From positions 1-64,000 of the forward strand of contig JACZKS010000150.1 of assembly GCA_014859895.1 (NCBI GenBank): 64,000 bases of DNA, given 5' to 3'. Made by a program: the position numbers and the translations under genes. Under the pieces are notes generated by a model. The model worked only from the letters and a program-made list of their open reading frames with translations. It had not been told where the DNA came from and did no database searches. The DNA comes from Rhodospirillales bacterium (GTDB lineage: Bacteria > Pseudomonadota > Alphaproteobacteria > Rhodospirillales > Shumkoniaceae). Of the stretch, positions 1 to 7,990 are shown one piece after another; within the stretch, counting starts at the first letter, position 1, and the number at the start of each line of letters is the position of its first letter.

Positions 1-1
1 C

Positions 2-733
2 GCCAACACGGCGATGCCCCTCGCGCTCGCCGGCCACGCCGTGACGCTGGTGGCGGCGGTGGGGAGCGATGCCGCCGGCCGGCGCCTGCTGGCCGAGCTG
101 GCGGCGGCCGAGGTGGACGCCGGGGCCGTCAAGGTGATCGAGGGGGCGGCGACGACGCGCTCGGTGATCATGGTCGAGACCGGCGGCGAGCGTACCATCG
201 TCAATCTCCATCGCACCACCGAACCCGAGCCGCCGGTCCGCCTCGTCGAACTGCCGGCCGACTGGCTCTATGTGCGCAGCCGGGCCCTGAACCTGGCGCC
301 GCTTCTGGCCGAAAAGGCGAAGTACTGCCGCGTTATCGCCCACATCCCGCCTTGCGCGGCCGGCGCCCGGCCGGCCCACGTGGTGGTCGGCTCGGCTTCC
401 GACCTGACGGCCGACGCGCTGGCCGACCCCTGGCAGGCGGCCAAGGCCATTGCCGGCGACCTCCTGGAATGGGTGGTGGTGACGCGCGGCGCCTGGGGCG
501 CCGTCGCCTACGACCGTGACGGCCGCCAGATCGAGCGGCGGGCCCGCCGGGTCAACGCGCTCGACACCACTGGGGCGGGGGATTCGTTCGCCGCCGGCCT
601 CATCCACGGCCTGGCCTCGGGCCGGCCCATAGAGGCGGCCCTCGACGTCGCCATCGCCTGGGGCACCGAGGCGGTACTCTCCGAAGGCTCGCAGCTGCCG
701 GCGGCGGCGGTCGCGCGCCTTCTCGGTTCCTAG
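2..733 (+). CDS. PfkB-family carbohydrate kinase (5' partial)
   Basis: Phosphotransferase of the ribokinase/PfkB family, which phosphorylates a sugar or nucleoside with ATP in the cytoplasm. The frame is already open at the window edge and enters as A-N-T-A-M-P-L-A-L-A-G, matching the N-terminal PfkB signature, so the true start lies upstream; the ATG at nt 14 is internal. The C-terminal signature DTTGAGDSFAAGL begins near nt 563 and supplies the catalytic Asp and the GAGD anion hole. It is convergent with the next gene, with about 20 nt between them. The substrate cannot be read from the sequence; fructose, ribose, adenosine or another sugar are all possible. Confidence 0.88.
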   Translation, partial: ANTAMPLALAGHAVTLVAAVGSDAAGRRLLAELAAAEVDAGAVKVIEGAATTRSVIMVETGGERTIVNLHRTTEPEPPVRLVELPADWLYVRSRALNLAPLLAEKAKYCRVIAHIPPCAAGARPAHVVVGSASDLTADALADPWQAAKAIAGDLLEWVVVTRGAWGAVAYDRDGRQIERRARRVNALDTTGAGDSFAAGLIHGLASGRPIEAALDVAIAWGTEAVLSEGSQLPAAAVARLLGS

Positions 734-754
734 GATGATCGAGGGCCGTCGGGG

Positions 755-1408
755 TCAAGCCTCGTTGCGCGGCTTCAGGCACTCGGGTAGGGGGATCGCC
801 GGATCGAGCCCGTCGTCGGGCACCGGCGGCCCGGCGACGAGGCGCATCGGCACCACGCCGGCCCAGACCGGCAGCGCATGGTCTTCCTCCGTGTCGGCGG
901 GCGGGCCGGCGCGCATCTTGACCGACGCTTCCTCCAGGGGCAGCGCCGCCATCCTCACCGAATCAAGCTCGCTGTCCGAAGGCGGACGGACCTCGGCCCA
1001 GCGGCCGGGCGCCAGCCGTTCGATCAGGGCGGCGAAGGCCGCCATCTTGGCGGCCCGATCGGTCACCTCGCGGGCCCGCCCGAACACCACCGCAGACCGG
1101 TAGTTCGTTGAGTGGCGGGCGGCGGAGCGGGCCAGCACCCAGCCGTCCACCAGCGTCGCCGTCACGCAGACTTCGGCGCCGGCGCACAGCACGCCCAGCA
1201 GGCGGCTGGCCGGCGAGCCGTGGAAATAGAGGGAGTCGCCGATTCGCCAGTGGTTGATGGGAATGACCACCGGGCGGCCGTCCTCGACGAAGCCGACGCT
1301 GCAGAAGGGCGCCTCGTCGAGGATGGCGTTGACGTCGGTGCGCGCGTAGCTGGCACGCTGCGCCTTGCGGCGGACGGTGGCGCGTGGAGTCCGGGCGAAA
1401 TCAGGCAT
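755..1408 (-). CDS. Pyridoxamine 5'-phosphate oxidase-fold (NimA-like) flavoprotein
   Basis: Probable FMN-binding split-barrel protein of the PNPOx-like / NimA group (217 aa). The N-terminal half has the family pattern: a short basic lead-in, then AILDEAPFCSVGFVEDGRPVVIP, then a barrel strand region 'LYFHGSPASRLL' and 'VCVTATLVDGWVLARSAARHSTNYRSAVVFG', all typical of 5-nitroimidazole-resistance-type proteins. The C-terminal part (after ~residue 150) is proline-rich and ends PLPECLKPRN. Substrate is unknown; members have been annotated as nitroreductases or heme/FMN-binding proteins. It is separate from the true pdxH at 60.9 kb. It is transcribed divergently from upp across 167 nt in which I see no clear operator. 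Confidence 0.75.
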   Translation of the reverse strand: MPDFARTPRATVRRKAQRASYARTDVNAILDEAPFCSVGFVEDGRPVVIPINHWRIGDSLYFHGSPASRLLGVLCAGAEVCVTATLVDGWVLARSAARHSTNYRSAVVFGRAREVTDRAAKMAAFAALIERLAPGRWAEVRPPSDSELDSVRMAALPLEEASVKMRAGPPADTEEDHALPVWAGVVPMRLVAGPPVPDDGLDPAIPLPECLKPRNEA

Positions 1409-1575
1409 GATGGAATCCCATGGTTGGGCGGCGATCGGCGGCCACTATGGCAGGGCAGGGGGGGAAAGAAAAGCCGGACGGGGGCGACGACGGGGAATTG
1501 ACAGCGACGCCGTCGTTGTCCCTGCGACCCCATCCCTGCTATTGGTGACGAAACCGCCGAGAGGGGCGCCAGGAC

Positions 1576-2229
1576 ATGCAGACCACGCCGGATTTCCCGA
1601 ACCTGTTCATCCTCGATCATCCGCTGATCCTCCATAAGCTCACCCACATGCGCAAGACGGCGACGCCGACGCGGGACTTCCGCGGGCTCTTGAAGGAAAT
1701 CTCGCTCCTGATGGGTTACGAGATCACCCGCGACCTGCCGATGACCACCGAAGCGATCGAGACGCCGGTGGCGCCGATGGAGGAAGCTCCCGTCATCAAG
1801 GGCAAGAAGGTGGCCATCGTCCCCATCCTCAGGGCCGGCACCGGCATGGCCGACGGGCTTCTGGAACTGATGCCCTCGGCCCGGGTCGGCCACATCGGGC
1901 TTTATCGCGACCCCGAGACCAAGCGGCCGGTGGAATACCTGGTCAAGCTGCCGGCGGCGCGCGGGCGCACCTTCATCGTCACCGACCCCATGCTGGCCAC
2001 CGGCTATTCGGCGGCCCACGCGTTGGACGTTCTCAACAAGCACGGGGTGAAGGACGCCAATATCCGGCTGATGGCCCTGGTGGCGGCGCCCGAGGGCGTG
2101 CAGGTACTGCTGGATTCCCACCCCGACGTGCCGGTCTATGTCGCCTCGCTCGACGAGCGGCTGAACAAGAAGGCCTACATCGTGCCCGGCCTCGGCGATG
2201 CCGGCGACCGCCTGTTCGGCACCAAATAG
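1576..2229 (+). CDS. upp: Uracil phosphoribosyltransferase
   Basis: Converts uracil and PRPP to UMP and pyrophosphate, the main uracil salvage step. The 217-aa length is standard. The N-terminus carries the Upp pattern [18 protein letters not shown], then [21 protein letters not shown], the middle has [19 protein letters not shown], and the PRPP loop '[19 protein letters not shown]' (around residues 135-155) is clear. The C-terminus [13 protein letters not shown] is the uracil-binding end typical of the family. A GAGGGG stretch 10 nt before the ATG can serve as ribosome site. It is convergent with the uracil permease gene, the two sharing a strong hairpin terminator. Very secure call. Confidence 0.97.
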   Translation: MQTTPDFPNLFILDHPLILHKLTHMRKTATPTRDFRGLLKEISLLMGYEITRDLPMTTEAIETPVAPMEEAPVIKGKKVAIVPILRAGTGMADGLLELMPSARVGHIGLYRDPETKRPVEYLVKLPAARGRTFIVTDPMLATGYSAAHALDVLNKHGVKDANIRLMALVAAPEGVQVLLDSHPDVPVYVASLDERLNKKAYIVPGLGDAGDRLFGTK

Positions 2230-2255
2230 GGATCGGCCCTTCGCGCGGAAAAGAA

Positions 2256-2287
2256 AACCCGCCGGGTTGGCCGCCCGGCGGGTTCTT
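2256..2287. terminator. Bidirectional hairpin terminator between upp and uraA
   Basis: A perfect 11-bp stem (AACCCGCCGGG, nt 2256-2266, pairing with nt 2274-2284) encloses a 7-nt loop. It is preceded by AAAA and followed by TTCTTC, so it can end transcription from both converging genes. Confidence 0.85.
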
Positions 2288-2307
2288 CGTCTGCGCGTGG
2301 AGGCCCG

Positions 2308-3621
2308 CTATTCGGCCGGGGCGCCTTCCGGCTCCGGGGCGAACAGGGCCTCGCCGGCGGCGCCCTTCTGGCGGCCCGGCATCACCAGGTTGAGGATGAC
2401 GCCGGAAACCGCGGCCAGCGCCATGCTCGACATCTGGACCGTGTCGGTGACGTGGATCACCGCGCCACCCACCCCGATGACCAGGATGACCGAGGCGATG
2501 ATGAGGTTGCGCTTCTCGGCGAAGTTGACCCTGCGGTCGATCATGAGCCGCATGCCCGAGGCGGCGATGATGCCGAACAGCATGATGCAGACGCCTCCCA
2601 TGACGGCGGTCGGGATGCTCTGGATGAAGGCCGAGACGACGCCGACGAAGCCGAACAGGACGGCCAGCACCGCGGCGCCGCCGGTGACGTAGACGCTGAA
2701 CACCCGGGTGATGGCGATGACGCCGATGTTCTCGCCGTACGTGGTGTTGGGCGGGCCGCCGATCATGGCAGCCAGGCTGGTGGCCAGGCCGTCGCCCAGG
2801 AGCGAGCGGTGCAGGCCGGGATTGACCAGGAAGTTGCGCCCGGTGACCTTGCTGATCACCGTCTGGTCGCCGATGTGCTCGGCGATGGTGACCAACGCCA
2901 CCGGCGCCACCATCAGGATGATCGTGAGCGAAATGGTGGGCGATACGGTGACGCCGGGGATCATGAACTCGGGGATGATGAACAGCGGTGCGGCGGCCAC
3001 GGTTGCGAGATCGACGAGGCCGAACGGAATGGCCACCAGATAACCGCCCAGCACGCCGAACAGGATCGGGATCAGGCCGAAGATGCCGCGCATGAAGGTG
3101 GCGAAGACGACGGCGATGCCCAGCGCCGCCAGGGCGACGACGAACTGCTCCGAGCTGTAGGGACCGCCCGCGGCCTGTCCGGTCGCCATCTTGATGGCGA
3201 TGGGCGCGAGGCCCAAGCCGATCACCATGATGACCGGGCCGATCACCACCGGGGGCAGCAGGCGCAGCAGCCAGCGGACGCCGAACTTGGCGATCAGCGC
3301 CGAGACCGCCACGTAGACCAGGCCGGCGACCGCGCAGCCGATCAGCGCGCCGTCGAGGCCGCCGATGGTCTTGGCCGCCAGGATGGGGCCGATGAAGGCA
3401 AACGACGATCCCAGGTAGACGGGGATCTTGCCTTGCGTCAAGAGGATGTAAAGCAGCGTGCCGAGGCCACTGGAGACCAAAGCGACCGCCGGATTGAGGC
3501 CGGTCAGGAAAGGCACCAGCACGGTGGCGCCGAACATCGCGAAGAGGTGTTGAAGGCTGAACAACAGCCACGGCCCCGGGGCCGGGCGTTCATGGACGTC
3601 GAGAACGCATTTTTCGGGCAT
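2308..3621 (-). CDS. uraA: Uracil-xanthine permease (NCS2 family)
   Basis: Proton-coupled nucleobase importer of the inner membrane, NCS2/UraA family (437 aa from the chosen start). The N-terminal motif GPWLLFSLQHLFAMFGATVLVP and the QTVISKVTGRNFLVNPG segment near residue 250 are characteristic; a GGPPNTTYGENIGVIAITRV motif follows, containing the TYGEN element that binds the base. About 14 membrane spans are visible. The ATG at 3621 is preferred over one 16 codons upstream because a GGGGGGAA ribosome site sits just before it and UraA homologues begin near here. It faces upp, so uptake and phosphoribosylation of uracil are encoded together. Uracil is the most likely substrate. Confidence 0.93.
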   Translation of the reverse strand: MPEKCVLDVHERPAPGPWLLFSLQHLFAMFGATVLVPFLTGLNPAVALVSSGLGTLLYILLTQGKIPVYLGSSFAFIGPILAAKTIGGLDGALIGCAVAGLVYVAVSALIAKFGVRWLLRLLPPVVIGPVIMVIGLGLAPIAIKMATGQAAGGPYSSEQFVVALAALGIAVVFATFMRGIFGLIPILFGVLGGYLVAIPFGLVDLATVAAAPLFIIPEFMIPGVTVSPTISLTIILMVAPVALVTIAEHIGDQTVISKVTGRNFLVNPGLHRSLLGDGLATSLAAMIGGPPNTTYGENIGVIAITRVFSVYVTGGAAVLAVLFGFVGVVSAFIQSIPTAVMGGVCIMLFGIIAASGMRLMIDRRVNFAEKRNLIIASVILVIGVGGAVIHVTDTVQMSSMALAAVSGVILNLVMPGRQKGAAGEALFAPEPEGAPAE

Positions 3622-3914
3622 TGCGGGATTCCCCCCATTTATGGTCGCAGGACCGCGGCCCGGTGGCACCCCTCATGGCCCGATTCCGAAAGCCCGGTCT
3701 CGGAGCGAAGGCTTTCGCATATCGGAGGAACGGGATAAAGCCCAATTTTTCCGATATTTTCCCCTAGTTATCCACAAATGGCGGAAATCCGCTGGACGCG
3801 GAGCATACCGGCGCAGGGCAAGTCGTGGATGGCCGGAACGAGTCCGGCCATGACGGAAAAGTATGAAACCATTCGTCATGGCCGTGCTTGTCACGGCCAT
3901 CCACGTCTTTTCTG
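3622..3914. other. uraA leader region with hairpins
   Basis: This 293-nt gap has no gene. Next to uraA it contains two inverted repeats: CGAAAGC (3687-3693) with GCTTTCG (3711-3717), and ATCGGA (3721-3726) with TCCGAT (3750-3755). They would lie in or before the uraA leader and could be operator or attenuator structures. The part nearer the ABC-F gene is a paired repeat listed separately. Confidence 0.4.
3824..3905. repeat. Paired palindromic repeat (REP/BIME-like, CGTCATGGCCG type)
   Basis: Two 32-nt units, nt 3824-3855 and 3874-3905, are imperfect reverse complements of each other. Each is itself palindromic (ATGGCCGTG, 5-nt loop, CACGGCCAT in the second). They lie at the 3' end of the ABC-F gene, the usual place for extragenic palindromes of this sort. 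Confidence 0.75.
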
Positions 3915-5786
3915 CTATTCCGCCTCGTCCAGCGCGGCGTGGGCGGCGAGCCAGGCTTCCTCGGCCGCCTCGATCACGCCTTGCGCCTCGGCCATGGCGA
4001 TCTGGAGTTGGGCGACGTGCTCGGGCCGTTGCGTGTAGGTGGTGGGGTCGGCCAACTCGGCTTCGAGGCGCTTCTTCGCCTCGGTGGCCTCGGCCAGGCG
4101 GCGGTCGGCCTGCTGGGCGGCCCTTCTCAAGGGGGCGGCGTCGGCCCTCGCCTGGGCGCGATTGCGTCTCGCCTCCTTGCGGCCATTGGTCCCGGCTTCG
4201 CCGTCGCCGCGCCGGTTGGCTCGGCGCTGCTCGGCCAAGTACCGGGCATAGTCCTCGAGGCTGCCGTCGAAGGGGGCGCAGGTGCCATCGGCGACCAGCC
4301 ACAGGCGGTCGCACACCAGATCGATCAAATGCGCGTCGTGGCTGACCACGATGACCGCGCCGTCGAAGCCGTTGAGCGCCTCGACCAGGGCCTCCCGGGC
4401 GTCGACATCCAGGTGGTTGGTCGGTTCGTCCAAAAGCAGCATGTGTGGATTGGCCCGGCTCATCATGGCGAACAGCAGCCGGGCCTTCTCGCCGCCGGAA
4501 AGGGAGGACGCCTTGACGTCGGCCTTGTCCTGGCCGAAGCCGAAGCGGCCGAGGTGGGCGCGCACCGCCGATTCGCGGGCGTCGGGCATCAGCGCCGCCA
4601 AGTGGCTGAAGGCGGTGCCGCCCATGTCCAACTCCTCGGCCTGGTGCTGGGCGAAATAGCCGATGCGCAGCTTCCCGGGCCGCCGCAACGTCCCCTCCAT
4701 GGCGCCGAGACGGCCGCTCAGCAGCTTGACCAGGGTCGACTTGCCGTTGCCGTTGGCGCCGATCAAAGCGATACGGTCGTCCATGTCGATGCGCAGGTTG
4801 AGGCGCGTCAGCACTGGCTTTTCCGGAACGTAACCGACGGAAACCCCGGTCAGCGCGATCAGCGGCGGCGGCATCTCTTCGGGGGCGGGGAACTGGAAAG
4901 TGGTGGTGTGCTCCTCGATGACCGAGGTGATCGGTTCCATGCGGGCCAGCATCTTGAGCCGGCTTTGCGCCTGCCTGGCCTTGGTGGCCTTGGCCCGGAA
5001 GCGGTCGACGAAGGCCTGGATGCGTTTCTGTTCGGCCACCTGGCGCTCGCGCATGCGGGCCTCGCGCACCAGGTTCTCGCGCCGCACCCGCTCGAAGCGG
5101 TCGTAGTTGCCGGAGTAGCGGGTGAGCGTGCGCTCGCTCAGGTGGGCGATTTCCTGGGCGACGCGGTTCAGGAGCCGGCGCTCGTGGCTGATCACCAGAA
5201 GGGTGCCCGGCCAAGCGGCGAGATAGCCTTCCAGCCACAAGGTCGCCTCGAGGTCGAGGTGGTTGGTCGGCTCGTCCAGCAGCAGCAGGTCGGGCCTGGC
5301 GAACAGCGCCCCGGCCAGCGCGACGCGCATGCGCCAGCCGCCCGAAAATTCCTGGCAGGGTCGGGCCTGGGCCGCTTCGTCGAAGCCGAGGCCGGAGAGG
5401 ATGGCGGCGGCCCGGGAGGGCGCGGAGTGGGCCTCGATGTCGTTGAGCCGGGTGTGCACCTCGGCGATGCGCAGCGGATCGGTCGTCGTTTCCGCCTCGG
5501 CGAGCAGGCGGTCCCGTTCCTCGTCGGCGGCGAGCACGGTGTCCAGCAGGCTCAATGGTCCGTCCGGCGCCTCCTGGGCGACGCGGCCGACGCGCGGGCG
5601 CCCGGCCAGGCTGAACGTGCCGCTGTCGGGGGCCAGTTCGCCGGTGATGACGCGAAACAGCGTCGTCTTGCCCGAGCCGTTGCGTCCGACCAGGCCGACC
5701 TTGTGGCCGGCCGGGACGAACAGGCTGGCGCCCTCGAAGAGGACTCGCCCGCCGAGGCGTACAGTGAGGTTGTTGATCGTCAGCAT
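3915..5786 (-). CDS. ABC-F family ATPase (Uup/YheS type)
   Basis: Soluble ABC-F protein (623 aa) with two fused nucleotide-binding domains and no membrane spans, a family that acts on the ribosome rather than in transport. Domain 1: Walker A GRNGSGKTT near residue 35, signature FSGGWRMRVALAGAL, Walker B LLLLDEPTNHLDLEAT. A basic linker (YSGNYDRFERVRRENL then charged helices) follows. Domain 2: Walker A GANGNGKST near residue 340, signature LSGGEKARLLFAM, Walker B LLLLDEPTNHLD. A charged coiled coil fills roughly residues 530-615. Length and the long charged tail suit YheS or Uup; I cannot decide which. Transcribed as a single gene. Confidence 0.92.
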   Translation of the reverse strand: MLTINNLTVRLGGRVLFEGASLFVPAGHKVGLVGRNGSGKTTLFRVITGELAPDSGTFSLAGRPRVGRVAQEAPDGPLSLLDTVLAADEERDRLLAEAETTTDPLRIAEVHTRLNDIEAHSAPSRAAAILSGLGFDEAAQARPCQEFSGGWRMRVALAGALFARPDLLLLDEPTNHLDLEATLWLEGYLAAWPGTLLVISHERRLLNRVAQEIAHLSERTLTRYSGNYDRFERVRRENLVREARMRERQVAEQKRIQAFVDRFRAKATKARQAQSRLKMLARMEPITSVIEEHTTTFQFPAPEEMPPPLIALTGVSVGYVPEKPVLTRLNLRIDMDDRIALIGANGNGKSTLVKLLSGRLGAMEGTLRRPGKLRIGYFAQHQAEELDMGGTAFSHLAALMPDARESAVRAHLGRFGFGQDKADVKASSLSGGEKARLLFAMMSRANPHMLLLDEPTNHLDVDAREALVEALNGFDGAVIVVSHDAHLIDLVCDRLWLVADGTCAPFDGSLEDYARYLAEQRRANRRGDGEAGTNGRKEARRNRAQARADAAPLRRAAQQADRRLAEATEAKKRLEAELADPTTYTQRPEHVAQLQIAMAEAQGVIEAAEEAWLAAHAALDEAE

Positions 5787-5828
5787 GGCGGCGTCATAGC
5801 ACGCCCGAGCCCGCCGGAAAACCGCGCC

Positions 5829-5919
5829 TATTTTGGGGACGCCATATTTAATTCGATTTTCCTACTCGCCGCACGGCGGGCGACGTTTTTTGCGAATTAA
5901 ATATGATGTCCCCAAAATA
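5829..5919. repeat. Long inverted-repeat element R1
   Basis: Arms at 5829-5855 and 5893-5919 are inverted repeats matching at 25 of 27 positions (left arm begins TATTTTGGGGACGCCATA). A 37-nt centre contains a smaller GC hairpin. It belongs to the same family as the elements near 32.56, 38.48, 43.96 and 58.64 kb. No transposase is present. It lies upstream of both the ABC-F gene and ndk. Confidence 0.85.
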
Positions 5920-5963
5920 AGCTTCGCGGGCTTCCGGCCCGCGGGCGGCGGCGGATGGGACAC

Positions 5964-5992
5964 TTGCCTCGCGACCCCAATCTGTCTATAAG
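5964..5992 (+). promoter_or_regulatory. Candidate sigma-70 promoter of ndk
   Basis: TTGCCT (5964-5969) and TATAAG (5987-5992) are separated by exactly 17 nt, about 118 nt upstream of the ndk start. Confidence 0.55.
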
Positions 5993-6109
5993 GCGCCGGC
6001 TCCGAGGGGAGCCCGATGCCCGCGACCACGCAAGACGGGGAACCGTTTGGGTGCGGGCCTCTTGAGGGAACGTTACAGAACAAACGAAGCTATTGGAGGA
6101 TTTTAGGGC

Positions 6110-6532
6110 ATGGCTGTCGAACGGACTTTGTCCATCATCAAGCCGGACGCCACTCGCCGGAACATCACGGGCCAGATCGTCGCCCGTTTCGAAGAGGCGG
6201 GGCTGCGCATCGTCGCCCAGAAGCGCATCCATTTGACCCGCAAGCAGGCGGAAGGCTTCTATGCCGTCCACGCCGAGCGGGCCTTCTACAACGACCTGTG
6301 CGACTACATGTGCTCCGGCCCGATCGTGGTGCAGGTGTTGGAAGGCGACAACGCCATCCAGCGCAACCGCCAGGTGATGGGCGCCACCAACCCGGCCAAC
6401 GCCGAGGCGGGGACCATCCGCAAGGATCTCGGCGTCAACGTGCAGGAGAATTCCGTGCACGGCTCCGACGCTCCGGAAACCGCGCGCGACGAGATCGCCT
6501 ACTTCTTCGCGGCGACCGAGCTGGTCGGCTGA
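6110..6532 (+). CDS. ndk: Nucleoside diphosphate kinase
   Basis: Transfers the gamma phosphate of ATP to nucleoside and deoxynucleoside diphosphates through a phosphohistidine. The 140-aa length is standard for bacterial Ndk. N-terminal [15 protein letters not shown] and the active-site motif [12 protein letters not shown] (catalytic His at about residue 117) are intact, and the C-terminus has EIAYFF. A GGAGG site lies 10 nt before the ATG. The gene is single, with a sigma-70-like promoter about 118 nt upstream and a hairpin terminator directly after. Alternative identities are not credible. Confidence 0.98.
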   Translation: MAVERTLSIIKPDATRRNITGQIVARFEEAGLRIVAQKRIHLTRKQAEGFYAVHAERAFYNDLCDYMCSGPIVVQVLEGDNAIQRNRQVMGATNPANAEAGTIRKDLGVNVQENSVHGSDAPETARDEIAYFFAATELVG

Positions 6533-6568
6533 CGTTTCGCCGCCGCTCTGAGCGGCGCGGTGCTTCAT

Positions 6569-6606
6569 CGAAACCCCGTCCCGGCATCCCCGGGGCGGGG
6601 TTTTCG
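6569..6606 (+). terminator. Rho-independent terminator after ndk
   Basis: CGAAA-CCCCGTCCCGG pairs with CCGGGGCGGGG-TTTTCG with one G-T pair and a short loop, followed by the T run within TTTTCG. It starts 36 nt after the ndk stop codon. Confidence 0.85.
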
Positions 6607-6636
6607 ATTGAAGGGCGCCATATCCATCCATGGGAA

Positions 6637-6746
6637 AGCGGACATTGAAACGGACATAAAAGCGGTCACGTAACAATGGAAAATTCTATAAAATACTGAT
6701 AAATAGCGATTACGCTCATTGTATAAGCGGACATTAAAGCGGACAT
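6637..6746 (+). promoter_or_regulatory. Direct-repeat array (AGCGGACAT units) in the fic promoter
   Basis: Five copies of an AGCGGACAT-like unit occur in two clusters: 6637 (AGCGGACATT), 6650 (ACGGACAT) and 6661 (AGCGGTCA), then 6726 (AGCGGACATT) and 6738 (AGCGGACAT). Spacing inside clusters is 11-13 nt, about one helical turn. The clusters flank an AT-rich stretch (6669-6725) likely to contain the promoter, and the last unit includes the ATG of fic. This looks like an operator, perhaps for autoregulation. Confidence 0.6.
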
Positions 6747-7962
6747 GAGAACGTCTTCAGAGGCCGAATTTCCGGATCGAGGGGAGCCCGCCGGCCTGTT
6801 CGAGCCGTTGCTGATCGGCGAGGGCTCGCGTCATCGGGGGGGGCTGACCGACCTTGCCGTGGAACTTGCCGCGAAGTCGGCCGGCTTCCGTCGCAGCCTG
6901 CCAGAAGGGCTGCTGGCGGCGTTGGCCGATCTGGTGCGCGCCATGAACTGTTATTACAGCAACCTGATCGAGGGCCACGACACCCACCCCGTCGATATCG
7001 AACGCGCGCTCAAGAACGACTACAGTGCCGACGCCCGCAAGCGCGACCTTCAACTCGAAGCCAGGGCGCATATAGCGGTCCAGCGCTGGGTCGACCAGGG
7101 TGGCCTCGCCGGCCGCGCGGCGTCCACCGAAGGCTTGCGCGAAGTTCACCGGCGCTTCGTGGAATTGCTGCCCGATGACCTTCTATGGATCGCCAGTCCC
7201 CGCACCGGGGAGCGCCTCCGCGTCGAACCGGGGCAATTGCGCGGCCGGGACGTGGAGGTCGGACGGCACGTTCCGGTCAGCCCCGGCGCCGTGCCGCGCT
7301 TCCTGGCGAGGTTCGAGGAGGCCTACGGCCGTCTTGGCAGGACCGATGCCATCCTTGCTGCCGCCGCTGCCCATCACCGCCTTTTGTGGATACACCCTTT
7401 CCTCGACGGCAATGGCCGCGTTGCCCGCCTGATGTCACATGCCATGCTGCTGGACAGCCTGGATACCCGGGGCGTCTGGTCGGTCGCCCGCGGGTTGGCC
7501 CGCAACGTTGACGCCTACAAAGCGGGCTTGGCCGCTTGCGATCTGCCTCGCCGCAACGACCTTGACGGGCGCGGTGGCCTGAGCGAGGAGGCCTTGGCCG
7601 ATTTCACGCGCTTTTTCCTCGAAACCTGTCTGGATCAGATCTCTTTCATGGAGGGCTTGATCGAGCCCAACCGTCTGCGCGCCCGTGTCCTGATGTGGGC
7701 CGAGGAAGAGATTCGGATGGACGAGTTGCCCGCCAAGGCCGGAACCATCTTGGAGGCGGTGCTTTACCGGGGCGAACTGCCGCGGGGCGACGTTGCGGAC
7801 CTGCTCGGCACCACGCCGCGCCATGCGCGCCGCGTCGTCGCCGTGCTCACCGAAAAGAACGTGCTGGCCTCGGCCGGCCCGCGCGATCCGCTGCGCCTCG
7901 CCTTCCCGGCGGCGCTGGCGTCGCGCTGGATGCCGGGACTGTTCCCGGAGCGCCGGACGTAA
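6745..7962 (+). CDS. Fic family protein (class II, probable AMPylase)
   Basis: Fic-domain enzyme, expected to transfer AMP from ATP to hydroxyl side chains of a target protein (405 aa, cytoplasmic). The catalytic loop HPFLDGNGRVAR starts with His217. An N-terminal inhibitory helix motif SNLIEG (residues 72-77, pattern S/T-x3-E-G/N) marks class II Fic proteins that hold themselves inactive. The C-terminal ~90 residues (LLGTTPRHARRVVAVLTEKNVLAS) look like a winged helix DNA-binding domain. There is no adjacent antitoxin gene, as expected when inhibition is intramolecular. The ATG is embedded in the last of a set of repeated AGCGGACAT boxes, suggesting it may bind its own promoter. Target unknown. 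Confidence 0.9.
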   Translation: MRTSSEAEFPDRGEPAGLFEPLLIGEGSRHRGGLTDLAVELAAKSAGFRRSLPEGLLAALADLVRAMNCYYSNLIEGHDTHPVDIERALKNDYSADARKRDLQLEARAHIAVQRWVDQGGLAGRAASTEGLREVHRRFVELLPDDLLWIASPRTGERLRVEPGQLRGRDVEVGRHVPVSPGAVPRFLARFEEAYGRLGRTDAILAAAAAHHRLLWIHPFLDGNGRVARLMSHAMLLDSLDTRGVWSVARGLARNVDAYKAGLAACDLPRRNDLDGRGGLSEEALADFTRFFLETCLDQISFMEGLIEPNRLRARVLMWAEEEIRMDELPAKAGTILEAVLYRGELPRGDVADLLGTTPRHARRVVAVLTEKNVLASAGPRDPLRLAFPAALASRWMPGLFPERRT

Positions 7963-7990
7963 GGAGTGCGGCCATTCTGGATTGGGAGGG

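Noticed and set aside
2452..3738. Asp/His-rich open frame antisense to uraA
   Set aside because: Shadow frame of a membrane protein gene; no motifs.
6637..6746. Short CRISPR or plasmid iteron origin
   Set aside because: Units are only 9-12 nt with no unique spacers and no rep gene; a promoter operator is more likely.
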